Of a stretch of DNA of 64,000 nt, positions 24,019 to 34,700 are shown one piece after another. This DNA is from Magnaporthiopsis rhizophila (lineage: Eukaryota; Ascomycota; Sordariomycetes; Magnaporthales; Magnaporthaceae), in the NCBI GenBank assembly GCA_003049465.1, contig PYSS01000018.1:128792-192791 (forward strand), in the 5' to 3' direction. The first letter of the stretch is position 1. Every line of letters starts with the position of its first letter. The notes beneath the pieces were generated by a model. That model worked only from the letters and a program-made list of their open reading frames with translations, had not been told where the DNA came from and ran no database searches. The position numbers and the translations under genes are program-made.

Positions 24019-25080
24019 ATGCCCGTTACAATATTAGCCCCCCAGCCGCAGCAGCAGCCGCAGCACGACGCCGACCCAGACGCGGGCGGCGACATCGTGA
24101 CGCCCGGCGAAATCATCACGTCGGACCCGCAGTGGATGCGCGGGCACGGCACCTACACGATCCCGCCGTCCCCGGCCATCATCTCGTCCGTCGCGGGGAC
24201 CGTGTCGCGCACCAACAAGCTCCTGTCGGTCCGTCCCGTGCGGGCGCGCTACACGCCCGAGGTGGGCGACCTGGTGGTCGGCCGCATCGTCGAGGTGCAG
24301 GCGCGGCGGTGGCGCGTCGACGTGGGCGGCGCCCAGCTGGCCGCCCTGCCCCTCTCGGCCATCAACCTGCCCGGCGGCGTGCTGCGCAAGCGCACCGACA
24401 CGGACGAGCTGCAGATCCGGTCCTTCTTCGCCGAGGGCGACCTGCTCGTCGCCGAGGTGCAGCAGCTCTTTGGCGACGGCGGGGCCGGTCTGCACACGCG
24501 CTCGCTGCGCTACGGAAAGCTGCGAAACGGCCTCTTCGCCTCCGTCTCTGGCGTCGGCGGCGGCGGCGGCGTCGTCCGCGCCCGCAGGCAGGTCTGGACC
24601 ATGGACGTCTCGTCCACCGCGCCATCGTCATCGGTCTCGACGGCCCGCAAGCACCACCAACACAGCTCACAGACGACAACGGCACAAAACCCCACAAACA
24701 ACCGCAGGATCGACGTCGTCCTGGGCGTCAACGGCTACGTCTGGATCAGCAAGCACGTCGAGTCGTCGGCGGCCGACGCCGACTCGGGCACGACGCCCGC
24801 CGGGGCCACGGGCATCGCAAATATGGAGGAGGCCGTGTCGGCCAGCATGTACTCGAGCCGCAACGACCCCATAGACCCGGAGACGATGCGCGAGATCGTG
24901 CGTGTGCGCGGCGTCATCACCGCCCTGGTCGAGAACGGCGTCCGCGTCGACGAGGACATGGTCGAGCGCGCCTACCGCGAGGCCGTCGAGATGGCCCGCG
25001 CCTCCGACGCCGGCGAGGACGACGTGTACCTCGGCGGCGACCGCGGCGTCCAGCTGGGTGCCATCTTGACCGGCAGGTGA
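24019..25080 (+). CDS. RRP4: Exosome complex component Rrp4
   Basis: RNA-binding cap subunit of the nuclear and cytoplasmic RNA exosome (3'-5' RNA processing and decay). A single exon encodes 353 residues from the ATG at 24019 (MPVTILAP). An in-frame ATG 60 nt upstream is not conserved-looking. Order of parts: an N-terminal exosome beta domain (VTPGEIITSD, then GHGTYT); an S1 domain at about 75-170 (YTPEVGDLVVGRIVEVQARRW, LPGGVLRKR, RSFFAEGDLLVAEVQ, SLRYGKLRNG); and a KH-like domain (VDVVLG-type loop read here as IDVVLGVNGYVWISKH). A Ser/Thr/Gln-rich insert of about 40 residues separates S1 from KH. It is convergent with NOT3. Confidence 0.93.
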   Translation: MPVTILAPQPQQQPQHDADPDAGGDIVTPGEIITSDPQWMRGHGTYTIPPSPAIISSVAGTVSRTNKLLSVRPVRARYTPEVGDLVVGRIVEVQARRWRVDVGGAQLAALPLSAINLPGGVLRKRTDTDELQIRSFFAEGDLLVAEVQQLFGDGGAGLHTRSLRYGKLRNGLFASVSGVGGGGGVVRARRQVWTMDVSSTAPSSSVSTARKHHQHSSQTTTAQNPTNNRRIDVVLGVNGYVWISKHVESSAADADSGTTPAGATGIANMEEAVSASMYSSRNDPIDPETMREIVRVRGVITALVENGVRVDEDMVERAYREAVEMARASDAGEDDVYLGGDRGVQLGAILTGR

Positions 25081-25758
25081 AGAAGACACGCCTCAGCGCT
25101 GGCTGGCCATCTGATAGCCATACATGGCGCCGTTTCATGCCGCCTACACTGGCCGACCTACCCAGGTAGTGGGAATTTATAGCGGGCAGTTCTAATAATC
25201 CAGTGGTCATATCATCACGCGCGGAAAATATGGAGATATAAGAGAGAGAATACCCAGTCACGGATATTAGGACACAATCTAGTCAAAACAAAAGGAGCAG
25301 AGTAGAGATGCATGCTGATCTCAATTTCCGCAAAGGGCCTACCGCATGCCGCGGACGGCCCTTGTTTCCGTTGGACTCTCCCAGTCTGCTCCGAGACCAG
25401 AGAATAAAAACATCTGACGCACTTGACTGACAATAAAGCATACAAAAGACACAGAGCATGGTTCGACATGAAACTCCCTGGAAAAAAGAACCCAAGCCGA
25501 TGTTTGGGAGAATACCTAGTCAAACGTAAAACAGAGAGAGAGAGAAAAAAAAAAGGCAGACTCTCTGTCTGCCCCCTCATCCACCCGTTTCCACGTCGAG
25601 CGTGTGGACTGAGCCAAAGAGGAGCACTGCCCCCGGAACCCAACGGACAAAAACACGCGCATCTGGTTGAAGAGAGGCATGCGGTGAGCTTCCGATCCAC
25701 GAGCGAGTCAGGCCTTGACCCGACGAGCACACGATGGATGCGCCCCTGACGACGATAT
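25081..25758. other. Convergent 3' region between RRP4 and NOT3
   Basis: 678 bp between two stop codons. The open frames are unrecognised, and it is likely both 3' UTRs. Confidence 0.4.
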
Positions 25759-27929
25759 TTAGATATCATCTTCCAGGTACTTGTAGGCAAACTTAAAGTC
25801 TGCCTTCCTGCGGTTCATCCTGGATAGTAGTCAAAACGCCCGTCAGCAACATAGGAATTCTTCGCGTCTCAGGTCAAGGAACTTCCGACACCAATAAGTC
25901 ACTCACCAAGTGCTCTCGTAGTCAAAGAACCGGTAGGTGCCTTGCTCAAACTCCTCCGTGATGTTCTTTGGCTCCTCATGACGCTGGAACCAGGTTTGGT
26001 ATTGCTTGTGAAAGCGCCAGCTCTGCTCCTTGAGGGCTTTGGCTGCCAGAAATTGCTGGTAAGTTCCCTGCTTGTAGTAGAAAATGTAGAAGAGCGTGTC
26101 CGTGTCTAGTCTGTTATAAAGGCGCACGTCGGCAAAGATTGGAAGCGGGTGACGAGGGTATGCCGAAGACGAATGTACACGCATCTCGGGATGGTATGCG
26201 GGGAGCGGATCCGAGTCGTTCGTGCCCGGCTGGCACGACTGCGACTGAGCGATTGCCCGCAGTGTCGCCGCCGAGTTCACCGGCGCCGCTCGCTTTTTGG
26301 TCATCTCGAACGACTCCACCAGGTCCCGTAACGAAGCGGGCAGGTGATAAATAGACTCCTCCTCCGCCTCCTCTTGTGCCTTCTGTGCTGCCGCCGCCGC
26401 CTGAGCTGCCGCCGATGCTGCCGCAGCTGCTGCTGTTGCCGCCGCCGCCTGTGCCTGCGCCGCAGCTGCCGCCTTGGCCGCCTTGCCCTTTGCCTTGGTC
26501 TTGACCCCATTCGACACACCATTCGCAGCTTTGCTCGCCTCTGCCGGATCCGGACCAGACGAGCTTGTTGCTGGAGCCTTCCCTGCGCTCCGGCTCAACG
26601 AGGACTTGGCGCTCTCCTTTCCGGCAAGTTGTGCCGAGATCGATTGCGGCGTCAAACCCGATGGCGGTTGCAATTGTGCACTGTTCGAGGGCGCTGGTTG
26701 CGCCGCAACAACATTGGGCGAGTTGGCCGCGCTGGCCTTGTTCTGCAAAACTGGGGGCATGGGTGATATGGCCGGGGCTCCTGGCGGCGGCGGCAGCGGC
26801 GCGATGCCAACGTTGTTCCTGTCGCTGGCTGCGGCGGCGGCGGCGGCAGAGGCGTACTTCAGCCCCTCTCCTGCCGGGCGTGCCGGTGCTGGCGCGGGCT
26901 TCATGCCTGCACTGCTTGACGGAACATTGCTAATGGTCGGCAAGGGCGTGTGCAGGGTGGCTAGTGTAGGTAGTGGCGACTTCATCTGGGTTGATGGTCT
27001 CCTCTGCCCTGCGTTGGAGGCTTCGGCTGCGGTTCGTGGTTTCGCTGCCGCCGCAGACGGTGTTGGTCTCGTGTCCTCGGTCGACTCTTCTTGTACCGAC
27101 TGGTTGTCCTGGGAAGAGTTCTTGTCGTTGTCCTGGCTCATGCCATAGGCGTCCTCCTCCTCGCCGAGAGCCAAATCGTCGTATAGGGTGTCGTCCTCCA
27201 TAAAGTCGTCCTGCATGCCGTCGCTGACGTAGTACTTGATGCTCTCCTCGAGTTCCGTCACCTGGTCCGTCTCGACGCCGCCGTTTTCCAGCGAGCGCCT
27301 GATAAGTTCCAGCTTGCCTTGGTGCCATTTGTGCCGCTCGATGATTTCCTCGATCCTCGCCATGCGCTCAGCCTTGGCGCCCGTCACCTTGCCCTTCTTG
27401 ACGGTTGCCTGTATTTGCTCGGCCTCGGCCTCTAGCGCCTCGATCTGCAGCTCCAGAGCATCGATTGTTGACCCCAGGAACTCGCTCGCCTCAGCCTTGG
27501 CCTGCTCTTTCGGATCTAGTTTCGCCGCGGCTGACAGCCCCTCTTTCGAGTATGCCTTGGTTTTCATCGCCTTCTCGACGGCTTTGAACTTCTCCATTTG
27601 CTGTGCAGTCGGCGCGGATGTGTTAGTGACCAAACGACGGCAGCCTCTTATCAGAAGCTATATCAGACGCATACCGTCTCGATCTTCCTCCTGTTCTCCA
27701 GGAGTGGAGCCTTGTCCTTGATATCATTACTGGCAGCCCATGTCTTGATCTGATCGCGCAGCCTCTGCAGCTTCTTGATTTCGCGCTTGAGGTTGTCCTC
27801 GAGCTTCTCCTTCTGTGCGGGATTTGTTGATTGCTCAATCTTCTCGTAGATTGCTTCGAATTCCGTCACGCCTTCTGACACCTTCTTGAAGCACTTGTCC
27901 ACCTCCTGTTGCAGCTTCCGTGCGGCCAT
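25759..27929 (-). CDS. NOT3: CCR4-NOT complex subunit 3 (Not3/Not5)
   Basis: Scaffold subunit of the CCR4-NOT deadenylase, acting in mRNA decay and transcription. Exons are 27929-27675, 27600-25907 and 25819-25759, giving 669 residues. Intron 1 (74 nt, GTATGC...CACAG) joins RRKIET to QMEKFKAVEKAMKTKAYSKEGL, as in all Not3 proteins. Intron 2 (87 nt, GTGAGT...TCCAG) splits the Trp codon before MNRRKADFKFAYKYLEDDI. Domains: an N-terminal coiled-coil Not3 domain (about 1-240); a long Ala/Pro/Ser/Gln-rich middle (about 250-480, with poly-Ala runs); and a C-terminal NOT box (about 490-669, with DVRLYNRLDTDTLFYIFYY and GTYQQFLAAKALK). It is divergent from DTD1. Confidence 0.94.
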
Positions 27930-29308
27930 TGTTCCTGATGTTCTGGCGGGAGGCCAGGTCGAATTGCTATGTTCGCTGTTTGTGGTGTATGGGGACAGAA
28001 CATGCGCAGCTTCGGCTGGCGAGTGCGGGGTCCAAGTCGTTGAAGTGGTAAATGACAAAGCGATGTGGCAATCCTTGTTTACGTTTAAGCTAATCTGTCG
28101 AAGGCGTGATGTCGCGCAGGCAACAAGACGTCAGCGGGGGCGGGGAAGGCCGACAAAAGTTTGGTGGAGAGGACGCACAGCGGACCGCAGCGTGAGCGGT
28201 GGTAGGCAGGTGGTAGGGACCTAGGTAGGCAGCTGCGCAGTGGTGATGTCGGCGCGCGTGGTGGACGGTGATGGAAAGCTTCGGTGGCAAAGCCGTGCGT
28301 CAGGACCAGCTAGAGATGGCGGACTTTCGGGGCTGTCGGAGGGTGACAAAAAAACGGGGTCCCAAACCTGTGAAAGATGCCTGTGAGAGGCAGGCGTGCG
28401 CCTGATAATGGTTCGCCTGGATGCTGGCCTCAGTCAGCGGGTGGGTGGTGGTAAAAGGGGCCTCAATCGGCTGTTGGATGCACAGATTGAAGTGAAGCCA
28501 AAGTCGTGGCGCCTATATGCTGCAGTGGTATGCACGGCTGGAGATTGAACCTGTTTTGGGAGGACGCGATCCAGCCGTCGGTGCTGCGAAAGTACACGTG
28601 GGCCCAGCCTTGTTAGGGCACGGCAGCTGCGACTAACCGATATCGTCACAGCGGGGCCGGAAAGGAGCTGGTTTTGGGATGAGCCCGAGGCACTGACGTG
28701 GGAGACGTGTTTTCTGTCGTCCGGTGTTGTTAATCGAAAGAAAAAGCTGGAAATGTTCCCGGGGAACGAGTCTCTATTATCGTGGACCGACAGGAGAATA
28801 CCAAACAGTTCCAGCAGAGCAACGAGATGCTGGAATGTGGGCCTCCCCAAGCTGATGTGTCACATGATATCCACCCGTGTTTCCATTTGATATTTAATGC
28901 CACGCCGGCGCATGCGAAACCTTGTAGCGCTTGTCCGCATAAAGTATGCGCAGTTTGCCATCCCAGCTTCTCCAAGGCGAACCAACGCACAACCACCCTT
29001 ACCGCCTCGACACTCTAAACGCTACCAAGGTCTCAGGTCCAGTGCAAAAGTAAAGACACCCCCGCTGGCGTTTTCTACCACTACCAGTGATTGTAAGCGC
29101 CGGACATTGCAGCAGCCGCGCCACAACCACCAACAACATCCAGACGAAACGAAACGGGTTGGATTTGTTGGCTCGTGGACTATTACGCACGCTTTTCTTG
29201 TTGTGTGACGGTTGTACGCCTAGAGCCGGTCGCGTAGGTAGACAGCCGGATGCCACGGGAGAGGAAGGCGGAAAGGAAAAGGCAAAGAGAAGAAAGAAAG
29301 CAAACAAT
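27930..29308. promoter_or_regulatory. Divergent intergenic region between NOT3 and DTD1
   Basis: 1.38 kb between head-to-head genes. A minus-strand open frame at 28850-28434 and plus-strand frames near 28782-29208 have no recognisable content. Promoters of both genes must lie here. Confidence 0.4.
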
Positions 29309-30093
29309 ATGAAAGGTTGGCCAGCACTCATGACTCCCGAATTCTGCTTCGTGTTTCTCATGCAGTTGCGTCATCCCAGTAATCTTGCAGAGGGTCCTCT
29401 CTGCTAGCGTCACGGTAGACAAGAAGACTGTGTCTTCCATAGGAAAGGGTATGCTCGTCCTTGCCGCCGTGGCCCCTGGGGATACTGAGAAAGAATGCGA
29501 GTCCATGGCGGCCAAACTACTCAAGATCAGGCTTTGGGATGACGATTCTGGCGGCAGAGTTGGTATCCCTCCCTGCCGCGCTGTCTCATGCTGCTTGGTC
29601 TCTGACTCTTTTGGCCGTCACAGTGGAAGCGCAGCGTCAAGGACATAAACGCGGAGGTTCTTTGTGGTACGTGTGTCTCTTGTCTGGTCACTCCGTGTAT
29701 CGGTGCGGGACCCGACTTTCTCACACCCTTGACAGTATCCCAGTTTACACTTCTCGCATCGACGAAAAAGGGAAGCAAGCCAGATTTCCACGGGGCAATG
29801 GGGGGCGAGGAAGCCAAGCGGTTATATCACCATTTCCTCCAGAAGGTCAAGGACGGCTACGAAGCCGCCAAGGTTAAAGACGGCGTTTTTCAGGCCATGA
29901 TGGAAGTCGCCCTGGTTAACGATGGCCCTGTAAGATTCGCCGCCTCGAGTCCACGGCAGGTGACCTTCTGACGCATACGTGCAAACAGGTTACGTTGGAG
30001 TTCAACGTCGAGCCCCCGAAGCCGAAAACACCCAAAGGGACGTCGAACGCTGCTGAGAAAGTGGAAGAGGCACCACCATCGCCAGCCCCTTAG
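29309..30093 (+). CDS. DTD1: D-aminoacyl-tRNA deacylase
   Basis: Hydrolyses D-aminoacyl-tRNA (and Gly-tRNA-Ala), a proofreading enzyme of the cytosol. Five exons are read: 29309-29315, 29380-29558, 29624-29666, 29736-29929 and 29989-30093, summing to 175 residues. Exon 1 is only seven bases (ATGAAAG) and supplies the start of MKVILQRVLSASVTV. Introns are 59-69 nt. Both signature motifs are present: SQFTL (just after intron 3) and the Gly-cisPro motif NDGPVT, which intron 4 splits between Pro and Val. The C-terminal extension (PPKPKTPKGTSNAAEK...) is a short Lys/Pro/Glu-rich tail. Donors of introns 1 and 2 are GTTGGC and GTTGGT, which are unusual, so those junctions rest on homology. Confidence 0.9.
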
Positions 30094-31731
30094 AGAATGC
30101 GACCTTCAAGCGGAAGATCCCTTTGAACACGACTCTATCCTAGCTATCCGGTGTCCTGCGAAAATAATAGCTCCAAGTATGGGCAGATGTTCTGAACAGG
30201 CGCTGTGCGGTGTCTATATAGATGACTTCTCACACCCTTGTCGCGCCTTTCAGAGTATCCTTGGTTCGGCTGGTGCCTGTCCGGGTACCATCCTCTGCCC
30301 TGCCAGTAGCATCCTTTAAGTTTTCGTCTGTACCCGCGACCTCTTCGCTGTGGTAGACCGCCATTCCGGGGAGAGTGGTGCCGGCAAAGCCTTGGGCTGG
30401 CGGGTCCAAGTGTCCATTTTGCTTAAGCTAGATCTCGAAGGCGGAAGCAGTTGGTAAGTTCGGCTGGGGTGGAGCTGCAGCACCAGGTTTTTATGCGCCC
30501 GGGAAACCTCCTTAACGTGGAAAAGGTACTCTGACATGGGCTTGCTCCTGGACGTGCTGGTAGAAGAGATGGGGGTTTCGATAGTACGTAGCGAAGCCAG
30601 AGGTAAACAAGTCTCCCAGAGCTATTCTTGGGTGTCAGCGTTGGGCCAGAGCTGACATGAAGCATAGTTTCCAGCCGTTGAGGCCGTCGTCGCCTCTCGC
30701 TGGAACTCGTTACGGGATGTCTAGCAGTCTGTCTACCGCCGCTCCAAGTTTTGCCCAACGACTTGGGCAATCACCTGCGCCATAGCTGTATCCACGGCCG
30801 GAGCAGGAACTGCGGCAAGTTGACCTCCATTGTCACCTGTAGCCTGTCCGCCTCCATTGCTCGGAAGTTGTCCGCCCCCACCGCTGTTCGAGGCTTGTCC
30901 ACCTCCGTTCTTGTTGTTGGAAGCCATTGTTAGAGTGTGGGGTTTATCTGCTGTCTCTGACGGTGGCGGGGTTTCCTCGGGGCTGTTGCCGGCGGAGATG
31001 TTATGCCTGTGTCTTGGGCTGCGGCTGCGGCCGGTGGAGGGGCTGTGTCGTTGTGTATGTCCAATACCTGACGTAGTGCCGGTGGCAGGAGGCTCTCGTT
31101 TATGCCTGATGTGAGGGGCCCGACGGAGGCGCGCTTGTCGTCAGTTCTTCGCTCGACGTGCTCTCGCTGAGTGGCTCTCGCCACGTCAGTGGGCCTTGGT
31201 CAGCGATGGAGGACGTCCACGCCTCTAGTACTCTCGGTTGTGTAGTGGTAGCTTATCGTAGGTTTCGTATGGTGGTTAGGGGAGGGGGGGGGGGCTGNNN
31301 NNNNNNNNNNNNNNNNNNNNNNNNNNNNNNNNNNNNNGGTTAGGGGAGGGGGGGGGGGGCTGGGGCTGGGTGCTCAGGCTAGCGACCGGCACACCCGCGA
31401 CGGTCTCTCTGATCGGGATTTCTGCGTGAGCGGTTCGAGCGCGGTGAAAAATATCAGAGTATGGGTCTTTAGTCGCAACTAAGAGTTGCTACCACTGATA
31501 GACCTCTCTCAGCGAGAGAGGGCGCCAGAGAGGGCCATTAGGGTGCGCGAAAAGAAGTGAATGAATCTATTGAGATCTGTATGAAGCTGTCGCGGACTCG
31601 GGCTGACGAACAGCAGCGTGTTGATACCGCCCGACCAAACAAACAGAAATTTGCATCTTAATCCTCCTCTCCCTCCGACAGATGAGGAAATCCCCGACAT
31701 AGATACAGAGAAGATACCAGTAGCTTTCGTT
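30094..31731. other. Intergenic region with gap and possible transposon debris, plus VMA1 3' UTR
   Basis: Between the DTD1 and VMA1 stops. It contains a scaffold gap (31298-31337) and G-rich flanks. A small Gly/Gln/Asn-rich minus-strand frame runs 30927-30733 (MASNNKNGGGQ...). It could be a degenerate Gag-like or other element start, but I cannot identify it. About 31640-31731 is the VMA1 3' UTR, shown by its similarity to the duplicated copy after 53198. Confidence 0.35.
31298..31337. other. Assembly gap (40 N) with duplicated flanks
   Basis: Forty ambiguous bases. Each side carries the same G-rich string (GGTTAGGGGAGGGG..., ending GGCTG), so the two contig ends may simply overlap. Confidence 0.95.
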
Positions 31732-34700
31732 TTACTCATCCATCACAGAAGCAAATTTTTCGTACATCTCGCTATGGATGGCCTCGTACTGCAAGCAATA
31801 AAATATGATGATTAGCACATTGTGGGAGATGGATAATGTGAACAAGTTGCCAAACAGATTTGACTGACCTTCTTGCAGACGATGTCCTCGCCGTCCGACG
31901 GAACCTCGAACTTGAGGCTCCTGAGCTTGCCTTGCAGATCCTGGGTGGCGTCTCTGACCTTGGCCCAGCTCTGGCCCTGCGCGACGGCCTTCTGGGCCTC
32001 GTCGTGGAATCCCATCATGAGGCGCATCATCCATTCCGTCTTCCAGATGGGACAGAACTGGTCGTAGTCGCTGTACCCGTTCTGCTGCAGGAAGTCCTCC
32101 TTGATGAGCGTGGCCATGTCCAGCGTGATCTTGTCCGGATCCGAGAGAGCCGACTTGCCCACGAGCTGCACCACCTGGTCGAGCTCCTCTGAGTCCGACA
32201 GGAGCTGCTTGATGCGGTCACGCAGACGTGGGAAATCCGGGTGCTCCTTCTCGTACCACTTGTCGAGGATGGGCGTATACTTGGAATAGCTGAGCGAGAC
32301 GTTGATCGAGGGGAAGTGCTTGCGCTGCGCAAGCTTCTTGTCCAGGCCCCAGAAGACGCCGACAATCCCTAACGAAGAAATCATAGCATGTCAGTGTGAG
32401 ACCCGAGAAGAGACCGGAGCAAGCACGCGGCCCATAGTCAATGCTTGGCTGGTATGACTGGTGCTCAGAATACCAACACGTACCTAGTGTAGATGCTGTG
32501 ACCGGGTCCGAGAAGTCACCCCCAGGCGGGCTGACGGCGCCGACGACGCTGACACTGCCTTCTCGCTCGGGCGAGCCCAGGCAGCTGACGCGGCCCGCAC
32601 GCTCGTAGAATGATGCAAGCTTGGCGCTCAGGTAGGCGGGGAAGCCCTGGTCAGCAGGCATCTCGCCGAGACGCCCAGAGATTTCGCGCAGTGCCTCGGC
32701 CCAGCGTGACGACGAGTCCGCCATCATAGCGACCTTATACCCCTGGTCGCGCAGAAATTCTGCCAGTGTGATCTGATAAAAGGAAAACGACATAGGAGAC
32801 GTTAGCAAGGCTGAAGCAAGCATTGTGTGGATGCCAAGCGGTAAGTGTGGTGGCCAGCGATGTGTGGTTGGCAGCGATGTGTGGTGGTCAGTGATAGTGG
32901 GATGCTGAGTGCTAAGTGTGATCCGACGATGAGGTCCCGGACGGCGAGTGCCCAGAGAACGAGTCTAAGTTGCCGACTTCAGCAGCTCGACCTTCCGTTT
33001 ATGTCTGGGGGCGCTGTTGTGTCTGACCAGAGCCGAATTGCTGTCGAAAGCCTTATCACAAGCGGCACAGTAGAACTTTTTCGATGCCTTGACTTTCGCG
33101 CGTGATTTTTTCATGATTTTAGACCGGTTGGTGTCGGGCAGCATTCTGATGCCAGCGGCGCGATCCTTGTGGGATTGACAGAGGAGGTGCACATCAAGAG
33201 CGTGTTGGGATGCGTAATTATAATCGCAAACATCGCAGCGGAACCGTTGGAGGTCTTTCGCCTTTTGGCTGGTTCTGGCAGCGATTGCGTTGTTTCGCTC
33301 GCGATTGTTTTCCCTCCACGCCTGTGCGGTCTCTCGCCCCTTTTTCAGGAAGGATTCGGGATCCGCTGCTCGCCTGGCAGCCCTATATCGTCGGTCCGCA
33401 GCGCGCTGATTCTCCAGCACTCTTGCGCGACGGAGAACTGCAGCCTGCTCAAGCTGCTCCTTGGTCATAGAAAGGTCGGCCCTGATGTTCTCAATGACGG
33501 GTAGATGAGTGCAAAGAGGCCGCCAAGCGACAGAATCTCGCGGCCACGGGAGAAGCTCTTGGAACGACTGATACGACTTCTTTTCGACGATGGCGTGGAA
33601 AAACAGAGCGAGACAAGACTCGAGACCGAGGAATCGAGCTCGGACTTAGGGCACCAAGGCAGCCGATGGAAGAGGCGTCCAGCACAGCATCCCCTTCTAA
33701 GAGATGCTGTATCCCTGCGCGAATGATTCCCTTACCAGCTGAGGGACCTCCGAATGGCCTGGCTGGTAGTGAGACATCCTGCGGCGGAGGCCGGACGTTG
33801 CATGCGTGGCCGAGCCGATATGGAGCGAGGTGGGTAGCGTAGAATGCTCCAAAACGATGACGTAAATGGCCCAGACTTTGTCGTCCAGAGAGTCGACGTC
33901 GGGGAGAGACCGAAAATAGCTGACAGAGGGTGGAATAGGAGCCGACAGAACGCCAGCGAGGCCCGGGTCGAAAGTGAGAGGAGACATGGCAGACACGCCA
34001 TCGTAGACCTCTCGGCGCGAGAAGAATGTGCTCAGGACAGGGTTTGCCACATCCTGGGTCAGGAGGATGTAGGCCGTCTCGTCAATTTTGGCCTCGAGTT
34101 CCAGGTTTTGGCCATCGCTGGGCGCCTCCGTGGGAATCACAAAGGAATCCAGGTCTTGGCAAGGCTGGTCGGGAGTGAAGCAATCGCTGGGCGCCTCTGT
34201 GGGAATCACAAAGGAATCCAGGTCTTGGCCAGGCTGGTCGGGAGCCAGGTCATCGCTGGGTGCTTTCATACGAATAATGAAGGAATCCATAGGGCCTGCC
34301 AGAGGACTGTGGCAGGAGAATGTCCGACACCAGCGGGAAAGAATGAAGGACGCCAGCGAAACAGAATGACCAACGCCAGTGGGAGAGAATGACGAACACC
34401 AGCGGGAGAGAATGACCAACGCCAGTGGGAGAAGGCAAATGAATGATGATGAAAGGAGCGGACGATGGGAAAACCAACGGCTAGGAAAAACAACCATTGG
34501 GGCAGAGCGAGCACCCAGGAATTGGAGTTCCAGGCAACAGTATTTGTGTGGGAAGCGAACAGACAGCACTGGGAAGGTGCTCATAACCAAATGGAAGGAG
34601 CTGACAGGAGGGAGGGCAGGTAGGGAGTGGTGGGCACATGGGAGGAAGGCGCCGTGAACCACGAAAGAAGCCACGCAGAATAAAAGAGGAAAGTGCACCC

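Noticed and set aside
30733..31184. Gag-like element start upstream of the scaffold gap
   Set aside because: Two small frames in different phases, one without an ATG, no zinc knuckle and no downstream pol. Kept only as a possibility in the intergenic note.
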